From contig CAXXCR010000012.1 in NCBI GenBank assembly GCA_963668015.2, forward strand, positions 248,001 through 312,000: a stretch of DNA of 64,000 bases, written 5' to 3'. Position numbers and translations under genes: made by a program. Below the pieces are notes generated by a model. It ran no database searches and was not told where the DNA came from. It saw only the letters and a program-made list of their open reading frames with translations. Of the stretch, positions 50,664-59,767 are shown one piece after another (the first letter of the stretch is position 1; every line of letters begins with the position of its first letter). Source of the stretch: Ilyobacter_A sp963668015 (GTDB taxonomy: Bacteria > Fusobacteriota > Fusobacteriia > Fusobacteriales > Fusobacteriaceae).

Positions 50664-51533
50664 TTGGATTTACACTATCTAAGGATATTTTATGAAGTTG
50701 CCAAAGAGGGAAGCTTTACAAAAGCCGCCCACAAACTTTTTATAAACCAGTCAGCAGTTTCTATTCAGGTTAAAAAGTTTGAAGAGATTTTAGATACTAA
50801 ACTTTTTGACAGGAGTTCAAAAAAGATAAAATTAACCTATTCCGGGAAAGTTTTGTACAAAATGGCTGAGGAAATTTTTCAAAAAGTAAAAAGAGCTGAA
50901 AAAGAGATATCCAGAATAGTTGAGAGCAAAAAAGCAAAAGTGGTAATAGGAGCAACTCATATCATAGGTGAGCCGCTGCTGCCAAAACTTATGAAAGGGT
51001 TTTCTGCTATACATTCTGAAATTGAATACGATATACATCTCAGAGAAAAAGAGTATATACTGAAAATGCTGAGAGAGGGAGAAATAGATATAGCGGTTAT
51101 AGATGAAACCCATATAACTGACCAGAACTTGAAGGTTATAAGACTGACAGACTACCCGTTTGTATTTGTATCTAATGTAGATTACGGTGACATAAACGAG
51201 GTGAATGACAGACCTCTTATAATAAGGGATAACATACCAAAGCAGATACATGCAATTGAGCTTATGGAAGAAAAGTACAATATTAGTTTTGAGAAAAAAA
51301 TCGGAGTCAAAGGAAGTTTGGAGGCCATAAAATCTATGGTTAAAGAGGGAGTTGGAAACGTATTCTTACCTTACTACGCAGCGTACAAAGAAGTGGAGAG
51401 GGGCGAATTTAGAGTAATAGACAAGATACCTAATGTGTCTGATGCCTACCAGGTGGTTATTACTTCCGACAAGGAAAATCTGCTTGAGATACAAAAATTT
51501 ATAAGCTACGTAAAAGAATTCAAGATCATTTAG
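50664..51533 (+). CDS. LysR family transcriptional regulator
   Basis: A 289-aa LysR-type regulator. The N-terminal winged helix-turn-helix reads DLHYLRIFYEVAKEGSFTKA, AAHKLFINQSAVSIQVKKFE and LFDRSSKKIKLTYSGKVL. A periplasmic-binding-protein-like effector domain follows. TTG 50664 is the better start, eight bases after GGGAG; GTG 50655 overlaps that site. Its target is unknown. It lies 9 bp before gmhA and is probably cotranscribed with it, unlike the divergent layout common for this family. Confidence 0.92.
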   Translation: MDLHYLRIFYEVAKEGSFTKAAHKLFINQSAVSIQVKKFEEILDTKLFDRSSKKIKLTYSGKVLYKMAEEIFQKVKRAEKEISRIVESKKAKVVIGATHIIGEPLLPKLMKGFSAIHSEIEYDIHLREKEYILKMLREGEIDIAVIDETHITDQNLKVIRLTDYPFVFVSNVDYGDINEVNDRPLIIRDNIPKQIHAIELMEEKYNISFEKKIGVKGSLEAIKSMVKEGVGNVFLPYYAAYKEVERGEFRVIDKIPNVSDAYQVVITSDKENLLEIQKFISYVKEFKII

Positions 51534-51542
51534 GGAGGAAAC

Positions 51543-52121
51543 ATGGAACTCATAAGAAAGAGGATAGAAGAGAGTATCGAGAGTAAAAAAGCACTGTTGG
51601 AAGACATAGAAGTTCAAGAAGCTGTAAAAAACACTTGTGATGCTATTGTAGAATCATATAAAAATGGCGGATGCATATTCTTTGCAGGCAACGGCGGGAG
51701 TGCCGCAGATGCCCAGCATTTAGCAGCAGAGCTTGTTGTAAGGTTTTATTTGAACAGAAAAGGCCTTGCAGCACAGGCATTGACAGTGGACACATCTATT
51801 TTGACAGCTTGTTCTAATGACTTTTCTTTTGATGATGTTTTTTCAAGACAGTTGGAGGCAAACTCGAAAAAAGGAGATGTTTTCGTAGGTATATCCACTA
51901 GCGGGAACTCTGGAAATGTCGTGAGAGCAGTGGAAAAATGCAAAGAATTAGGTGTGAAAACAGTTATATTCACAGGTTCGAAGAATGGTAAACTGGATGA
52001 GATGGGAGACATTGTGATAAAGGTTCCATCAGTTGATACACCTAGAATACAAGAGATGCATATATTATTGGGTCATATAATCTGTGAGATAGTTGAAAAA
52101 GAGATGGCGGAGATGCAATAA
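51543..52121 (+). CDS. gmhA: Sedoheptulose-7-phosphate isomerase GmhA
   Basis: GmhA converts sedoheptulose-7-phosphate to D-glycero-D-manno-heptose-7-phosphate, the first step to ADP-heptose. The 192-aa SIS-domain protein has FAGNGGSAADAQHLAAELVVRF, ISTSGNSGNVVRA and the histidine in MHILLGHIICE. It supplies the pathway to which the HldE-like gene at the left edge belongs, and supports an outer membrane with heptose-containing lipopolysaccharide. AGGGAGG precedes the ATG. Confidence 0.95.
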   Translation: MELIRKRIEESIESKKALLEDIEVQEAVKNTCDAIVESYKNGGCIFFAGNGGSAADAQHLAAELVVRFYLNRKGLAAQALTVDTSILTACSNDFSFDDVFSRQLEANSKKGDVFVGISTSGNSGNVVRAVEKCKELGVKTVIFTGSKNGKLDEMGDIVIKVPSVDTPRIQEMHILLGHIICEIVEKEMAEMQ

Positions 52122-52155
52122 AAAAAGGAGGGGCTTAAGAGCACCCTCCTTTTAT
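52122..52155. terminator. Shared terminator of convergent gmhA and rseC
   Basis: AAAGGAGGG/CCCTCCTTT (52124-52132 with 52144-52152) with A-run on one side and T-run on the other, so it can work in both directions. It includes the last codons of rseC. Confidence 0.8.
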
Positions 52156-52566
52156 TTCTTCTATGTCATCTGTTTTGCATATTTTTATTTTTTTATTTAA
52201 GATTTGCTTCCCCTTACTTTTATCGTAGAAAAATAAGAGTATAAACGAAGAGAAGAGACCTATAAAACTGCATAAAATTCTGAACCCCTCTGTTAGACCC
52301 AATTTACTGGATATGATATATCCCATGAAGAAGAAAACTACAGGCAGTATGTAGACAAGAAACGCCAGGTTCAGTACAACTTTATCTTCTATTTCAAAAG
52401 AGATTGTATCCCCTATCTTCACCTCGTCCTCAGCCTGAAATTCGAACTCTCCCTGAAAACGGCTTCCTTCGGTGCAGCTGCTGCATTGGCTGCAGGCGCT
52501 GTCTTTATATACTAATATCTTCAAATTCCTTCCATCTACCTCTTGAACAATACCCTTGTTTATCAT
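52135..52566 (-). CDS. RseC/MucC-like (SoxR-reducing system) membrane protein
   Basis: A 143-aa protein of the RseC/MucC family. The N-terminal soluble part has DSACSQCSSC (about 22-31), probably a metal or Fe-S site, and two transmembrane helices follow (about 65-85 and 95-115). Family members are linked to Rnf complexes and to SoxR reduction; in anaerobes they often lie in rnf operons, but no rnf gene is in this window. GGAGGT precedes the ATG. The C-terminus overlaps the bidirectional terminator. Confidence 0.85.
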   Translation of the reverse strand: MINKGIVQEVDGRNLKILVYKDSACSQCSSCTEGSRFQGEFEFQAEDEVKIGDTISFEIEDKVVLNLAFLVYILPVVFFFMGYIISSKLGLTEGFRILCSFIGLFSSFILLFFYDKSKGKQILNKKIKICKTDDIEEIKGGCS

Positions 52567-52718
52567 ATGAAACCTCCATTTTGTTTTAGAGTCAATTATC
52601 TATCACAGTTAAGTAAAAAACCAATCCACGTTTAATTATTTTAACGCAATCAGTATGAAAAATCAATTTTAATTTTATCCGTTTCATCTTGGATAAATAC
52701 TTTTATAATCATCAAGAT

Positions 52719-53102
52719 TTATTCTGTAACTTCTACATTTTTTTCAAAAATAAGCTCTTCGCTTTCACATACAATTCTCAGTACCCAAGTTCCTGGATGT
52801 GACGCAGTTTTGTAAGACCAGGTTCTCCATCTTTCCCCTTTTACAGGCAGCTGTATTTCAAACTTTTTTTCCAGGCTTCCATCCTGCTTTTGTAAAAACC
52901 ACTGATGTTTTATGTCGGTTTTTTCGCCTATTTCCTTGAATTCGTTGAAAAGATAGATCTTCTCTCCAACTGTAAAAACGTCAGAAACACCGACGGGCTC
53001 CCTGTCAACTATATTTTTGGCAGTGTAAACACGGCTCAATTCAAACGAGAAGCTGAAATTGAACAAGAAAAGCATCATAGCCAACATAAAAATTTTTTTC
53101 AT
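52719..53102 (-). CDS. Exported DUF2914 protein
   Basis: A 127-aa protein with a signal peptide (KKIFMLAMMLFLFNFSFSF, cleavage near residue 20). The rest matches the DUF2914 pattern: ...IVDREPVGVSDVF, HQWFLQKQDGSLEKKFEIQL, RWRTWSYK and PGTWVLRIV. It is probably a periplasmic beta-sandwich. Function is unknown. GGGAGGA precedes the ATG. It shares the minus strand with rseC but is separated from it by 152 bp. Confidence 0.8.
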   Translation of the reverse strand: MKKIFMLAMMLFLFNFSFSFELSRVYTAKNIVDREPVGVSDVFTVGEKIYLFNEFKEIGEKTDIKHQWFLQKQDGSLEKKFEIQLPVKGERWRTWSYKTASHPGTWVLRIVCESEELIFEKNVEVTE

Positions 53103-53260
53103 AAATTCCTCCCAAAGATTTGATCTTTGAATAGATTATAACATAAAAAAACATTACTTGTAAACTTTGCTCAAAATCTGCATCGGATACCTTAAAGAAC
53201 CTTGAAAAATGGGGTATATTGTGATAGAATTAAGAGTAAAGTTTTGATGAGAGGGGGAGT

Positions 53261-54379
53261 ATGATGATTAAAAAAATTTACAAAGTTTCATTTAAATTTA
53301 TACTGGCTAGTTTTTTCATATTATCCGAGATACTTTTTCCAGAAATAGAGAACTTTTTAAGTGAAAAATTGGGACTGTTTTCATTTATGCTTCCGCTATA
53401 TTTTATTTTGAGTGCAATTGTAGATATGCTGAGAGATAAAAAAATCAGAATTTTGTATAAAACCAGATTGAATTTTTTATACCTCTTGGTTTTTGTAGGC
53501 GCCAATTTACTTGTGATTTTTCTACAAAATGGCGTTGAACAGGATGAGTTTATATATATTGCTTCCAATAAAAACAATTACGGGGATTATCTGACTGCTA
53601 TTTTTTACTATATGAATTTTGTCTTGGGTAATTCTGTGACCTTTGTTTTCAGCGGAATAGTAATATTCCTTTCGCTGTTTGTTTTTTTCGGGAAAACCAT
53701 GAGCAGTTTTATCAGACAAACAAGACATTATTTCAGCAAAGCCGGGGCAGATGAGCGTAAACATAAAAATTTAAAAAAACGTAAGGTGAAAATGGCGAAA
53801 AAAGCCTTAAAGCAAAAACAAAAAGAGATAAGGGAAACTAATAAGCTAAAAAAGAAAAAAAGAAGTCAGATTATTGAGGAAGAAAAGATGCTTCAACAGG
53901 AAGAGGGGATGGACTTGAAACAGCCTTCAGAACCTGTAGTAGAAGCTTATAAAATTGAGGAACCGGGAAAGGTTCAAATAGAAGAGCAGGGGATTGACAG
54001 CACAGAGAATGAATTGATATCTGCAAATCAGGTAGAGAGTGTTGTTTTACCGCAGGAAGAGCTTGCAGTTCTCGAGACGGAACTCGTTGATACAGAAAAA
54101 GAAGACCTGGAGAACGCTTATGACAACGACATTGAAAGTATAATGGACGAGATAGATGGCTTGGGAACTCAGAAGGAGTTTGAGGAAGAGGAGAGCCACC
54201 TTCCAAAATTTCTCGATGGCAAAGAGGAGTTTTATATAAAAGCGTACAATATAATTTTGGAAGACAAGGATATATCCGTGGTAAAACTTCAGAGCAGGCT
54301 TGAGGTTGGATATAAGAAAGCGAAGGAAATATATTTGAAAATTAGTGAGGAGTTAAAACAAAATGATACTGGCATCTAA
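53261..54379 (+). CDS. FtsK-like protein lacking the motor domain
   Basis: A 372-aa protein with an unusual plan. The N-terminal about 150 residues carry four hydrophobic helices arranged as in the FtsK/SpoIIIE membrane domain. A lysine-rich and then acidic linker follows. The last about 55 residues (FYIKAYNIILEDKDISVVKL, then LEVGYKKAKEIYLKI) resemble the FtsK gamma winged helix that reads KOPS sites. No Walker motif or RecA-like motor is present between them. It might be a partner or anchor for a separate translocase. GGGGGAG precedes the ATG; the 3' end overlaps maf by 17 bp. Confidence 0.6.
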   Translation: MMIKKIYKVSFKFILASFFILSEILFPEIENFLSEKLGLFSFMLPLYFILSAIVDMLRDKKIRILYKTRLNFLYLLVFVGANLLVIFLQNGVEQDEFIYIASNKNNYGDYLTAIFYYMNFVLGNSVTFVFSGIVIFLSLFVFFGKTMSSFIRQTRHYFSKAGADERKHKNLKKRKVKMAKKALKQKQKEIRETNKLKKKKRSQIIEEEKMLQQEEGMDLKQPSEPVVEAYKIEEPGKVQIEEQGIDSTENELISANQVESVVLPQEELAVLETELVDTEKEDLENAYDNDIESIMDEIDGLGTQKEFEEEESHLPKFLDGKEEFYIKAYNIILEDKDISVVKLQSRLEVGYKKAKEIYLKISEELKQNDTGI

Positions 54380-54941
54380 ATCACCGAGAAGAAAAGAGAT
54401 ACTAGAGGGGCTTGGAATAAGACTTGAAATAAAAAACAGTTTCGTAGAAGAAATTAGTGAAAAAGATGGAGTGATTGAAAAAATACAGGATATATCATAC
54501 AAAAAATGCTACGCTGTTGCAAAAGACAATCCAAAAGATTATGTTTTGTCTGCCGATACCTCGGTAATAGTGGATGACACTATGCTTGGGAAACCAAACG
54601 ATGAAGGTGAAGCAAGGAAAATGTTGAAAACACTTTCAGGTGAGAGTCATAAGGTCGTAACGGCATACACACTTTTGAACTTGGGATTGGGTTTTCAGCT
54701 GCAAGGCTACGATGTGACGCAGGTTTACTTCAAGAAACTGGAAAGTGAAGAGATAGAGTGGTATATATCGACCGGAGAACCATTTGACAAGGCCGGAGCC
54801 TATGGCATACAGGGGCAGGGCAGTGTTTTTGTCCGTAAGATAGAAGGGGATTTTTTTAATGTTATGGGGTTTCCCGTTTCAAAGTTTTATGAAGACCTTA
54901 ATAAAAGAGGCTTTGATATGATCAGAATAAAAAATTTATAA
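54363..54941 (+). CDS. maf: Maf-like nucleotide pyrophosphatase
   Basis: Maf/YhdE family nucleoside triphosphate pyrophosphatase, which removes non-canonical nucleotides or acts in division control. The 192-aa product has the family motifs LASKSPRRKEIL, SADTSV (catalytic Asp region), GKPNDEGEARKML and GAYGIQGQGSVFV. Its start lies inside the preceding gene, and mreB follows 11 bp later; maf-mreB adjacency is widespread. Confidence 0.93.
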   Translation: MILASKSPRRKEILEGLGIRLEIKNSFVEEISEKDGVIEKIQDISYKKCYAVAKDNPKDYVLSADTSVIVDDTMLGKPNDEGEARKMLKTLSGESHKVVTAYTLLNLGLGFQLQGYDVTQVYFKKLESEEIEWYISTGEPFDKAGAYGIQGQGSVFVRKIEGDFFNVMGFPVSKFYEDLNKRGFDMIRIKNL

Positions 54942-54952
54942 AGAGGTGGCAA

Positions 54953-55999
54953 ATGTTAAAATTAATTAATAAGGCGCTGGGGATGTTCTCTGAAGATTTG
55001 GGGATAGATTTGGGTACAGCTAATACTCTGGTTTGTGTAAAAAATAAGGGTGTAGTATTGAATGAACCATCAGTGGTGGCTGTAAACAACAGGACAAAGG
55101 ACATACACGAGGTCGGGGAAAAAGCTAAAAAAATGATAGGTAAGACGCCTGGATTTATAAGTGCTGTAAGACCGCTGAAAAACGGGGTTATTGCTGATTA
55201 TGAAATAACAGAGAAGATGCTAAGAGAATTCTATAAAAAAGTGCACAAGAGAAAATTTTTAACCAGCCCAAGGGTGGTTATATGTGTACCGGCAGGGGTT
55301 ACTCAGGTAGAAAAAAGAGCAGTTGTGGATGTAACAAGAGAAGCTGGTGCAAGGGAAGCTTACCTGATAGAGGAGCCGATGGCTGCAGCAATTGGAGCTG
55401 GTTTGAATATATTTGAACCAGAGGGAAACCTCATAGTGGATATCGGCGGAGGAACAACTGAAATCGCGGTAATATCTCTTGGCGGGATTGTGAAGTCGAC
55501 ATCGTTGAGAGTGGCAGGAGACAAGTTCGATGAAGCTATAATGCAGTATGTAAGGCAAAAACACAACCTTCTCATAGGGGATAAAACGGCGGAAGAGATC
55601 AAAGTGAATATAGCTACTGTATTTGAATCGGAAAAAGAGTTGAAACATGAAATAAGAGGCAGAAACATATTAAACGGTCTCCCAAGAAATGTTGAAATAA
55701 ATTCAAACGAGATAAGGGAAGCCATAGAGGAACTGGTTAATCAGATAATAGAAGAGATTAAGGTAACCCTTGAGAAGACTCCGCCTGAACTTGCAGCGGA
55801 TATATACCAAAAAGGAATAGTTTTGGCAGGTGGAGGGGCACTTATAAGAGAGCTGGACAAAAAGATAGAAAAAAACCTGCAAATACCTGTTGAAATAGCA
55901 GAAAATCCTTTGAATTGCGTCGTTAACGGTATTGAAGTACTGTTACAGGAGTTTGACGAGTATAAAGGGGTTATCATATCGCCTGAAACTGATTATTAA
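54953..55999 (+). CDS. mreB: Rod shape-determining protein MreB
   Basis: An actin-like filament protein that guides lateral wall synthesis. The 348-aa product has phosphate-1 DLGTANTLV, EEPMAAAIGAGL, phosphate-2 DIGGGTTEIAVISLGG and the adenosine motif LAGGGALIRELDK. mreC and mreD do not follow, as they do in many bacteria; instead an exported protein gene comes next. Confidence 0.96.
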   Translation: MLKLINKALGMFSEDLGIDLGTANTLVCVKNKGVVLNEPSVVAVNNRTKDIHEVGEKAKKMIGKTPGFISAVRPLKNGVIADYEITEKMLREFYKKVHKRKFLTSPRVVICVPAGVTQVEKRAVVDVTREAGAREAYLIEEPMAAAIGAGLNIFEPEGNLIVDIGGGTTEIAVISLGGIVKSTSLRVAGDKFDEAIMQYVRQKHNLLIGDKTAEEIKVNIATVFESEKELKHEIRGRNILNGLPRNVEINSNEIREAIEELVNQIIEEIKVTLEKTPPELAADIYQKGIVLAGGGALIRELDKKIEKNLQIPVEIAENPLNCVVNGIEVLLQEFDEYKGVIISPETDY

Positions 56000-56020
56000 T
56001 AAAAATTTAAAGGGGGCAAA

Positions 56021-57562
56021 ATGAAAAAAATATTACTTTTATTTTTTCTCTCTTTTAAGCTTGTCTTTTCTGTGGAGACCCTCAGTACTGGTAATGGAAA
56101 ACTTGCTGCAGAAATAGTAAAGAGCAATGGTGGTATAAGAATAAAAAATGAAATTAAATCCAAAGATTTTAATATAAAAAGTCTGGATATAGCAGTGGCT
56201 GTAGACGGGATAATTTATCCCGTTAAAAACGGGGTAAGGAATATTTCGTATATAGAGGGCACAAATATATTAAAAGCCTTTGTGTCTGATGAAAAATTTA
56301 ATATGAGCATATACTATGTTCCGTCTATGGTGGAAAAAGAGTTTTTTCATATTTTTTGTGAAGTGGAATCTAAATTTGATGCTGAAGAGCTTGAGGTGCT
56401 GTATTATATAAACCCCGGGCAGGAGATAGGGCTTGTAAACCGATCTGCAGGAGGATTTAAATACGGCGGTTTAAGTTTCTTAAATATGGGAGGCAAGGAG
56501 CTTTTTTTTAGCGATGATGAGGACATATTTATACCAAAACTGAAACTAGTTAGCGATGTAAGGAAAAAATACACTGACGATCGATTTTTAATTGTAGACA
56601 AACTGGATTTGAATGACGGTATTTTAAAATCACAATTTACCTGTGGTTTTTCTGAGCTGGATAATGATAGTGAAGGACTGGTCTTAGAGAAAGAGTTTTC
56701 CTACTGGAAAACATTTTCAGGTAAAATCCAAAACATGCCTAAAAACACGACCATCCAACAGCAGCTGGTATTTCTGACGACGCTGCAGCTGGACAGCGGA
56801 GAGGTAGCCTCAAATTATGTAAACGGATCATTTGGAAATATAGAAAATACACTGTATGCGGTTACGGCATTTACTAAATACTCACTTTATGAGCAAGCTG
56901 AAAAAGGGATGAATTTTCTCGTTGATCGGAAAGGTATCGGTATGTATGCCGAATCCTTCCTGTTTTATGTAATCGGTGAATACCTGGCTCAAACAGGGGA
57001 TTTCGGATTTTTTTATGAACTGAAAAACCGACTTGAGACTCTTTCTGCTTATTCCAGAATGCGAGACTTGGCTCATGGCAAACTCAAGGCGGAAGGTTTG
57101 GACGAGATAGGTACAGACTATTATTTGTATTTGGCTATGGAGAGCTTGCACGGGCTCGGATTAGAAGAGTTTAAAGAATTCAGTTCACCTCATTTGGACT
57201 TGATGATAGATTTTAATTTGAGATATTTAAATGGCGACGAACTACTGTCGGATGTTTCAGATGCTACCGCTTTTGGGGATAATATCCTGTATATAGGGGT
57301 GCTTCCACGTAAAAAGCGTTTGGAGATTCTTGAAAAACACCTTAGAAGCGGGATTGAAGAGTCAAGTATCGAGGAGAGAGTGGAGCTTCTATGGCAGGTG
57401 TATAAGGACGGTGTGTCAGATAGAAGCTGGGAAAGCATTCTGGCTGATTTAAACGCCTATATAAAAGAAGGAGACCTCATAATTTCAGAGGATAGGACTG
57501 GACGCCTAAATTCTAGGATCGCCAGCAAATACCTTTTGATGATGCATAAAAGGGGGATTTAA
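56021..57562 (+). CDS. Exported protein of unknown function
   Basis: A 513-aa secreted or periplasmic protein with a signal peptide (KKILLLFFLSFKLVFS). The N-terminal half is beta-rich. The second half (from about 240) is helical, with repeats of hydrophobic helices and LENTLYAV-, ESFLFYVIGEYLAQTGD- and DYYLYLAMESLHGLG-like segments. This recalls the six-hairpin (alpha/alpha) toroid of glycosidase-like proteins, but I see no catalytic signature. It lies between mreB and scpB with no gap to scpB (TAA-ATG). AAGGGGGC precedes the ATG. Confidence 0.55.
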   Translation: MKKILLLFFLSFKLVFSVETLSTGNGKLAAEIVKSNGGIRIKNEIKSKDFNIKSLDIAVAVDGIIYPVKNGVRNISYIEGTNILKAFVSDEKFNMSIYYVPSMVEKEFFHIFCEVESKFDAEELEVLYYINPGQEIGLVNRSAGGFKYGGLSFLNMGGKELFFSDDEDIFIPKLKLVSDVRKKYTDDRFLIVDKLDLNDGILKSQFTCGFSELDNDSEGLVLEKEFSYWKTFSGKIQNMPKNTTIQQQLVFLTTLQLDSGEVASNYVNGSFGNIENTLYAVTAFTKYSLYEQAEKGMNFLVDRKGIGMYAESFLFYVIGEYLAQTGDFGFFYELKNRLETLSAYSRMRDLAHGKLKAEGLDEIGTDYYLYLAMESLHGLGLEEFKEFSSPHLDLMIDFNLRYLNGDELLSDVSDATAFGDNILYIGVLPRKKRLEILEKHLRSGIEESSIEERVELLWQVYKDGVSDRSWESILADLNAYIKEGDLIISEDRTGRLNSRIASKYLLMMHKRGI

Positions 57563-58093
57563 ATGGATGTTTTGAAGCAGCTGGAGGCCATTCTTTTTTT
57601 GGCTAATGATGAGCTGGAGATATCGAAGCTTTCCAGTTTTTTTAAAAAATCAACGGATGAGATGCTTGATATCATAAATGAGATAAAGTATTTGAAAAAA
57701 GACACAGGAATAAATGTGTGTGTAGATGGGTCGCTTGTATATATGACAAGCAACCCCGACTGCGGAAAAATAGTTTACGATTTTTTCAATCCTGAATCTA
57801 GACCTAAAAAGCTGTCCAAGGCGGCTTTGGAAACACTATCCATAGTTGCATACAGACAGCCCATAACAAAAACAGAAATAGAAGGCATAAGGGGTGTAAG
57901 TGCCGACGGGGTACTGCACAGCCTTGAAGGGAAAAAATTGGTAAGGGTATGCGGGAAGCTAGACAGCATAGGAAAGCCCAATTTATACGAAGTCACAGAA
58001 AATTTTTTAAAATACATGGGGATAGATAGTTTGGAAGAACTTCCAAACTATGAAGAGGTGAAAATTGGAGTTGGAAAAACAGAGGATAAATAA
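57563..58093 (+). CDS. scpB: Segregation and condensation protein B
   Basis: ScpB is the winged-helix subunit of the SMC-ScpAB condensin. The 176-aa product has LEAILFLANDELEISKLSSF and the core LSKAALETLSIVAYRQPITK followed by EIEGIRGVSADGVLHSLEGK. It begins directly after the stop of the upstream gene and overlaps the downstream pseudouridine synthase gene by 29 bp; scpB-rluB adjacency is common. scpA is not in the window. Confidence 0.94.
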   Translation: MDVLKQLEAILFLANDELEISKLSSFFKKSTDEMLDIINEIKYLKKDTGINVCVDGSLVYMTSNPDCGKIVYDFFNPESRPKKLSKAALETLSIVAYRQPITKTEIEGIRGVSADGVLHSLEGKKLVRVCGKLDSIGKPNLYEVTENFLKYMGIDSLEELPNYEEVKIGVGKTEDK

Positions 58094-58778
58094 ATACCTT
58101 TCCTCGAAGGGGATAGCTTCTAGAAGAGAGGTAGACAGGATGATAGACGCCGGCAGGATATTAGTCAACGGAAGTGCTCCGGAGCCGGGAGAAAAGGTTT
58201 CTGATGAGGATGAGATAAGGGTAGACGGATGTCTTGTAGGGGGCGTGGAAGAGAAACTATATTTTTTGCTAAACAAGCCGAGCGGGGTTATAAGCAGCGC
58301 CAAAGATGACAGAGGCAGAAAAACTGTGGTTGACATTATAGGGAGCGATAGCAGAATATATCCGGTAGGAAGGCTGGATTATGACAGTGAAGGGCTTATA
58401 ATCTTGACAAATGACGGGGACCTTTTTAACAAAGTTATCCACCCAAGGGCAAAGGTATATAAGACTTATACGGTCAAAGTCAGGGGAAGAGTAGCAGACA
58501 GCGGTCTACGTAGTCTAAGGGATGGCGTTGAACTGGAAGATGGTGTAACTCTTCCGGCAAAAGTGAAAAAACTGAGTTTTGACAGTAATTTTACCTGGAT
58601 GGAGATATCCATACGCGAGGGAAGGAACAGGCAGATAAGGAGAATGTGCAAAAGCATAGGTAACCCTGTTGTATACCTGAGAAGGGATAAACTTGGAGAA
58701 ATAGGGCTCGGAACTCTGGGTATAGGCCAGTATAGAAAACTCAGTAAAGAAGAGGTAGCATATTTAAAGGGATTTTAG
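58065..58778 (+). CDS. rluB: RsuA/RluB-type pseudouridine synthase
   Basis: A 237-aa rRNA pseudouridine synthase. An N-terminal S4 domain (RINKYLSSKGIASRREVDRM) is followed by the catalytic domain with the aspartate in GRLDYDSEGLIILTNDGDL. The conserved basic motif REGRNRQIRRMC is near the C-terminus. By position after scpB it is probably RluB (23S rRNA), but RsuA or RluE-like specificity cannot be excluded. It starts with TTG at 58065, seven bases after GAGGTG. Confidence 0.9.
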   Translation: MELEKQRINKYLSSKGIASRREVDRMIDAGRILVNGSAPEPGEKVSDEDEIRVDGCLVGGVEEKLYFLLNKPSGVISSAKDDRGRKTVVDIIGSDSRIYPVGRLDYDSEGLIILTNDGDLFNKVIHPRAKVYKTYTVKVRGRVADSGLRSLRDGVELEDGVTLPAKVKKLSFDSNFTWMEISIREGRNRQIRRMCKSIGNPVVYLRRDKLGEIGLGTLGIGQYRKLSKEEVAYLKGF

Positions 58779-58794
58779 TTTTAGGAGTAGACTA

Positions 58795-59439
58795 ATGAAA
58801 ACTATATTTTTAATAGATTTTGACAAAACTATCAGCCTGAAGGACTCTACGGACACCCTTATGGAGAAGCACGACTATGAACTTTTGATGGAGTACCAGA
58901 GGATGTTCAGGGCGAAAAAATTGAAGGTTCGTGAATACTTGAAGGGGCTGCTTGAAAGCCTTAATATGGATGAGGCTACATATTCGGAGGAGATCAGTAA
59001 AAACCTGCCAATAGACCCTTATTTCAAGGAGTTTGTAAACTTGGGATATGAGTTTAGGATTGTAAGTGCAGGAACGTATTTTAATATAATACCGAATCTG
59101 GAAAAAGAGGGGATTTTTGTACCAAGGGAGCATATGTACAGCAATGATATTCTTTTTAAAGACGGCGGTGCTCTAGAAGTATTTTTCCCGCATGATAACG
59201 GTGGCTCAAGTGAGGGGATATGCAAGAGGTCGATAGTGGAAAAGTATAAAAAAATGTATGACAGGGTTGTTTTTATAGGAGACGGTGTTTCCGATTTCCA
59301 CTGTGCACAGGCTGCCGATTTTGTTTTTGCAAAAGTCGGATTGAGACTGGAAGAATACTGTGAGGAAAATGATATACCCTATATACCGTATGAAAGTTTT
59401 AAAAATATAAATGAATATATATTGACAAAAAAGATTTAA
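58795..59439 (+). CDS. HAD-superfamily (MtnX-like) phosphatase
   Basis: A 214-aa HAD phosphatase. Motif I is FLIDFDKTISLKDSTD, motif II lies in FRIVSAGTYF, and motif IV in FIGDGVSDFHCAQAADFVFA. The arrangement matches the MtnX/PSP-like type IB subclass. The substrate is unknown. It is separated from rluB by 16 bp and from gatC by 17 bp, so the whole run is probably one transcript. Confidence 0.85.
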   Translation: MKTIFLIDFDKTISLKDSTDTLMEKHDYELLMEYQRMFRAKKLKVREYLKGLLESLNMDEATYSEEISKNLPIDPYFKEFVNLGYEFRIVSAGTYFNIIPNLEKEGIFVPREHMYSNDILFKDGGALEVFFPHDNGGSSEGICKRSIVEKYKKMYDRVVFIGDGVSDFHCAQAADFVFAKVGLRLEEYCEENDIPYIPYESFKNINEYILTKKI

Positions 59440-59456
59440 AATACAAGGAGGACAAG

Positions 59457-59744
59457 ATGGCTTTAAGCAGGGAAGAAGTTCTAAAAATAGCAAATCTTGC
59501 TAGACTAGAATTTAAGGATGAAGAGATAGAAAAATTTCAACATGAATTAAATGACATACTAAAATATATAGATATTTTAGGCGAGCTGGATACAAGCAAC
59601 GTTGAGCCGCTTCTTCATACAAATGATATGCAGAATATTTTCAGGGATGATTCTGTAAAAGAATCGGTATCACCTGAGCTTGCAACTAAAAATGCCCCTC
59701 AGAGTGATGAGGGAACGTTCATAGTACCTAAAGTTGTTGGATAA
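59457..59744 (+). CDS. gatC: Aspartyl/glutamyl-tRNA amidotransferase subunit C
   Basis: GatC stabilises the GatCAB amidotransferase. The 95-aa product has the family features: VLKIANLARLEFKDEEIEKF, DILKYIDILGELDTSNVEPL and the C-terminal FIVPKVV. AGGAGG precedes the ATG. It is first in a gatC-gatA-gatB operon. Confidence 0.95.
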   Translation: MALSREEVLKIANLARLEFKDEEIEKFQHELNDILKYIDILGELDTSNVEPLLHTNDMQNIFRDDSVKESVSPELATKNAPQSDEGTFIVPKVVG

Positions 59745-59767
59745 AAATGATGGGAGGAAGTATCTAA

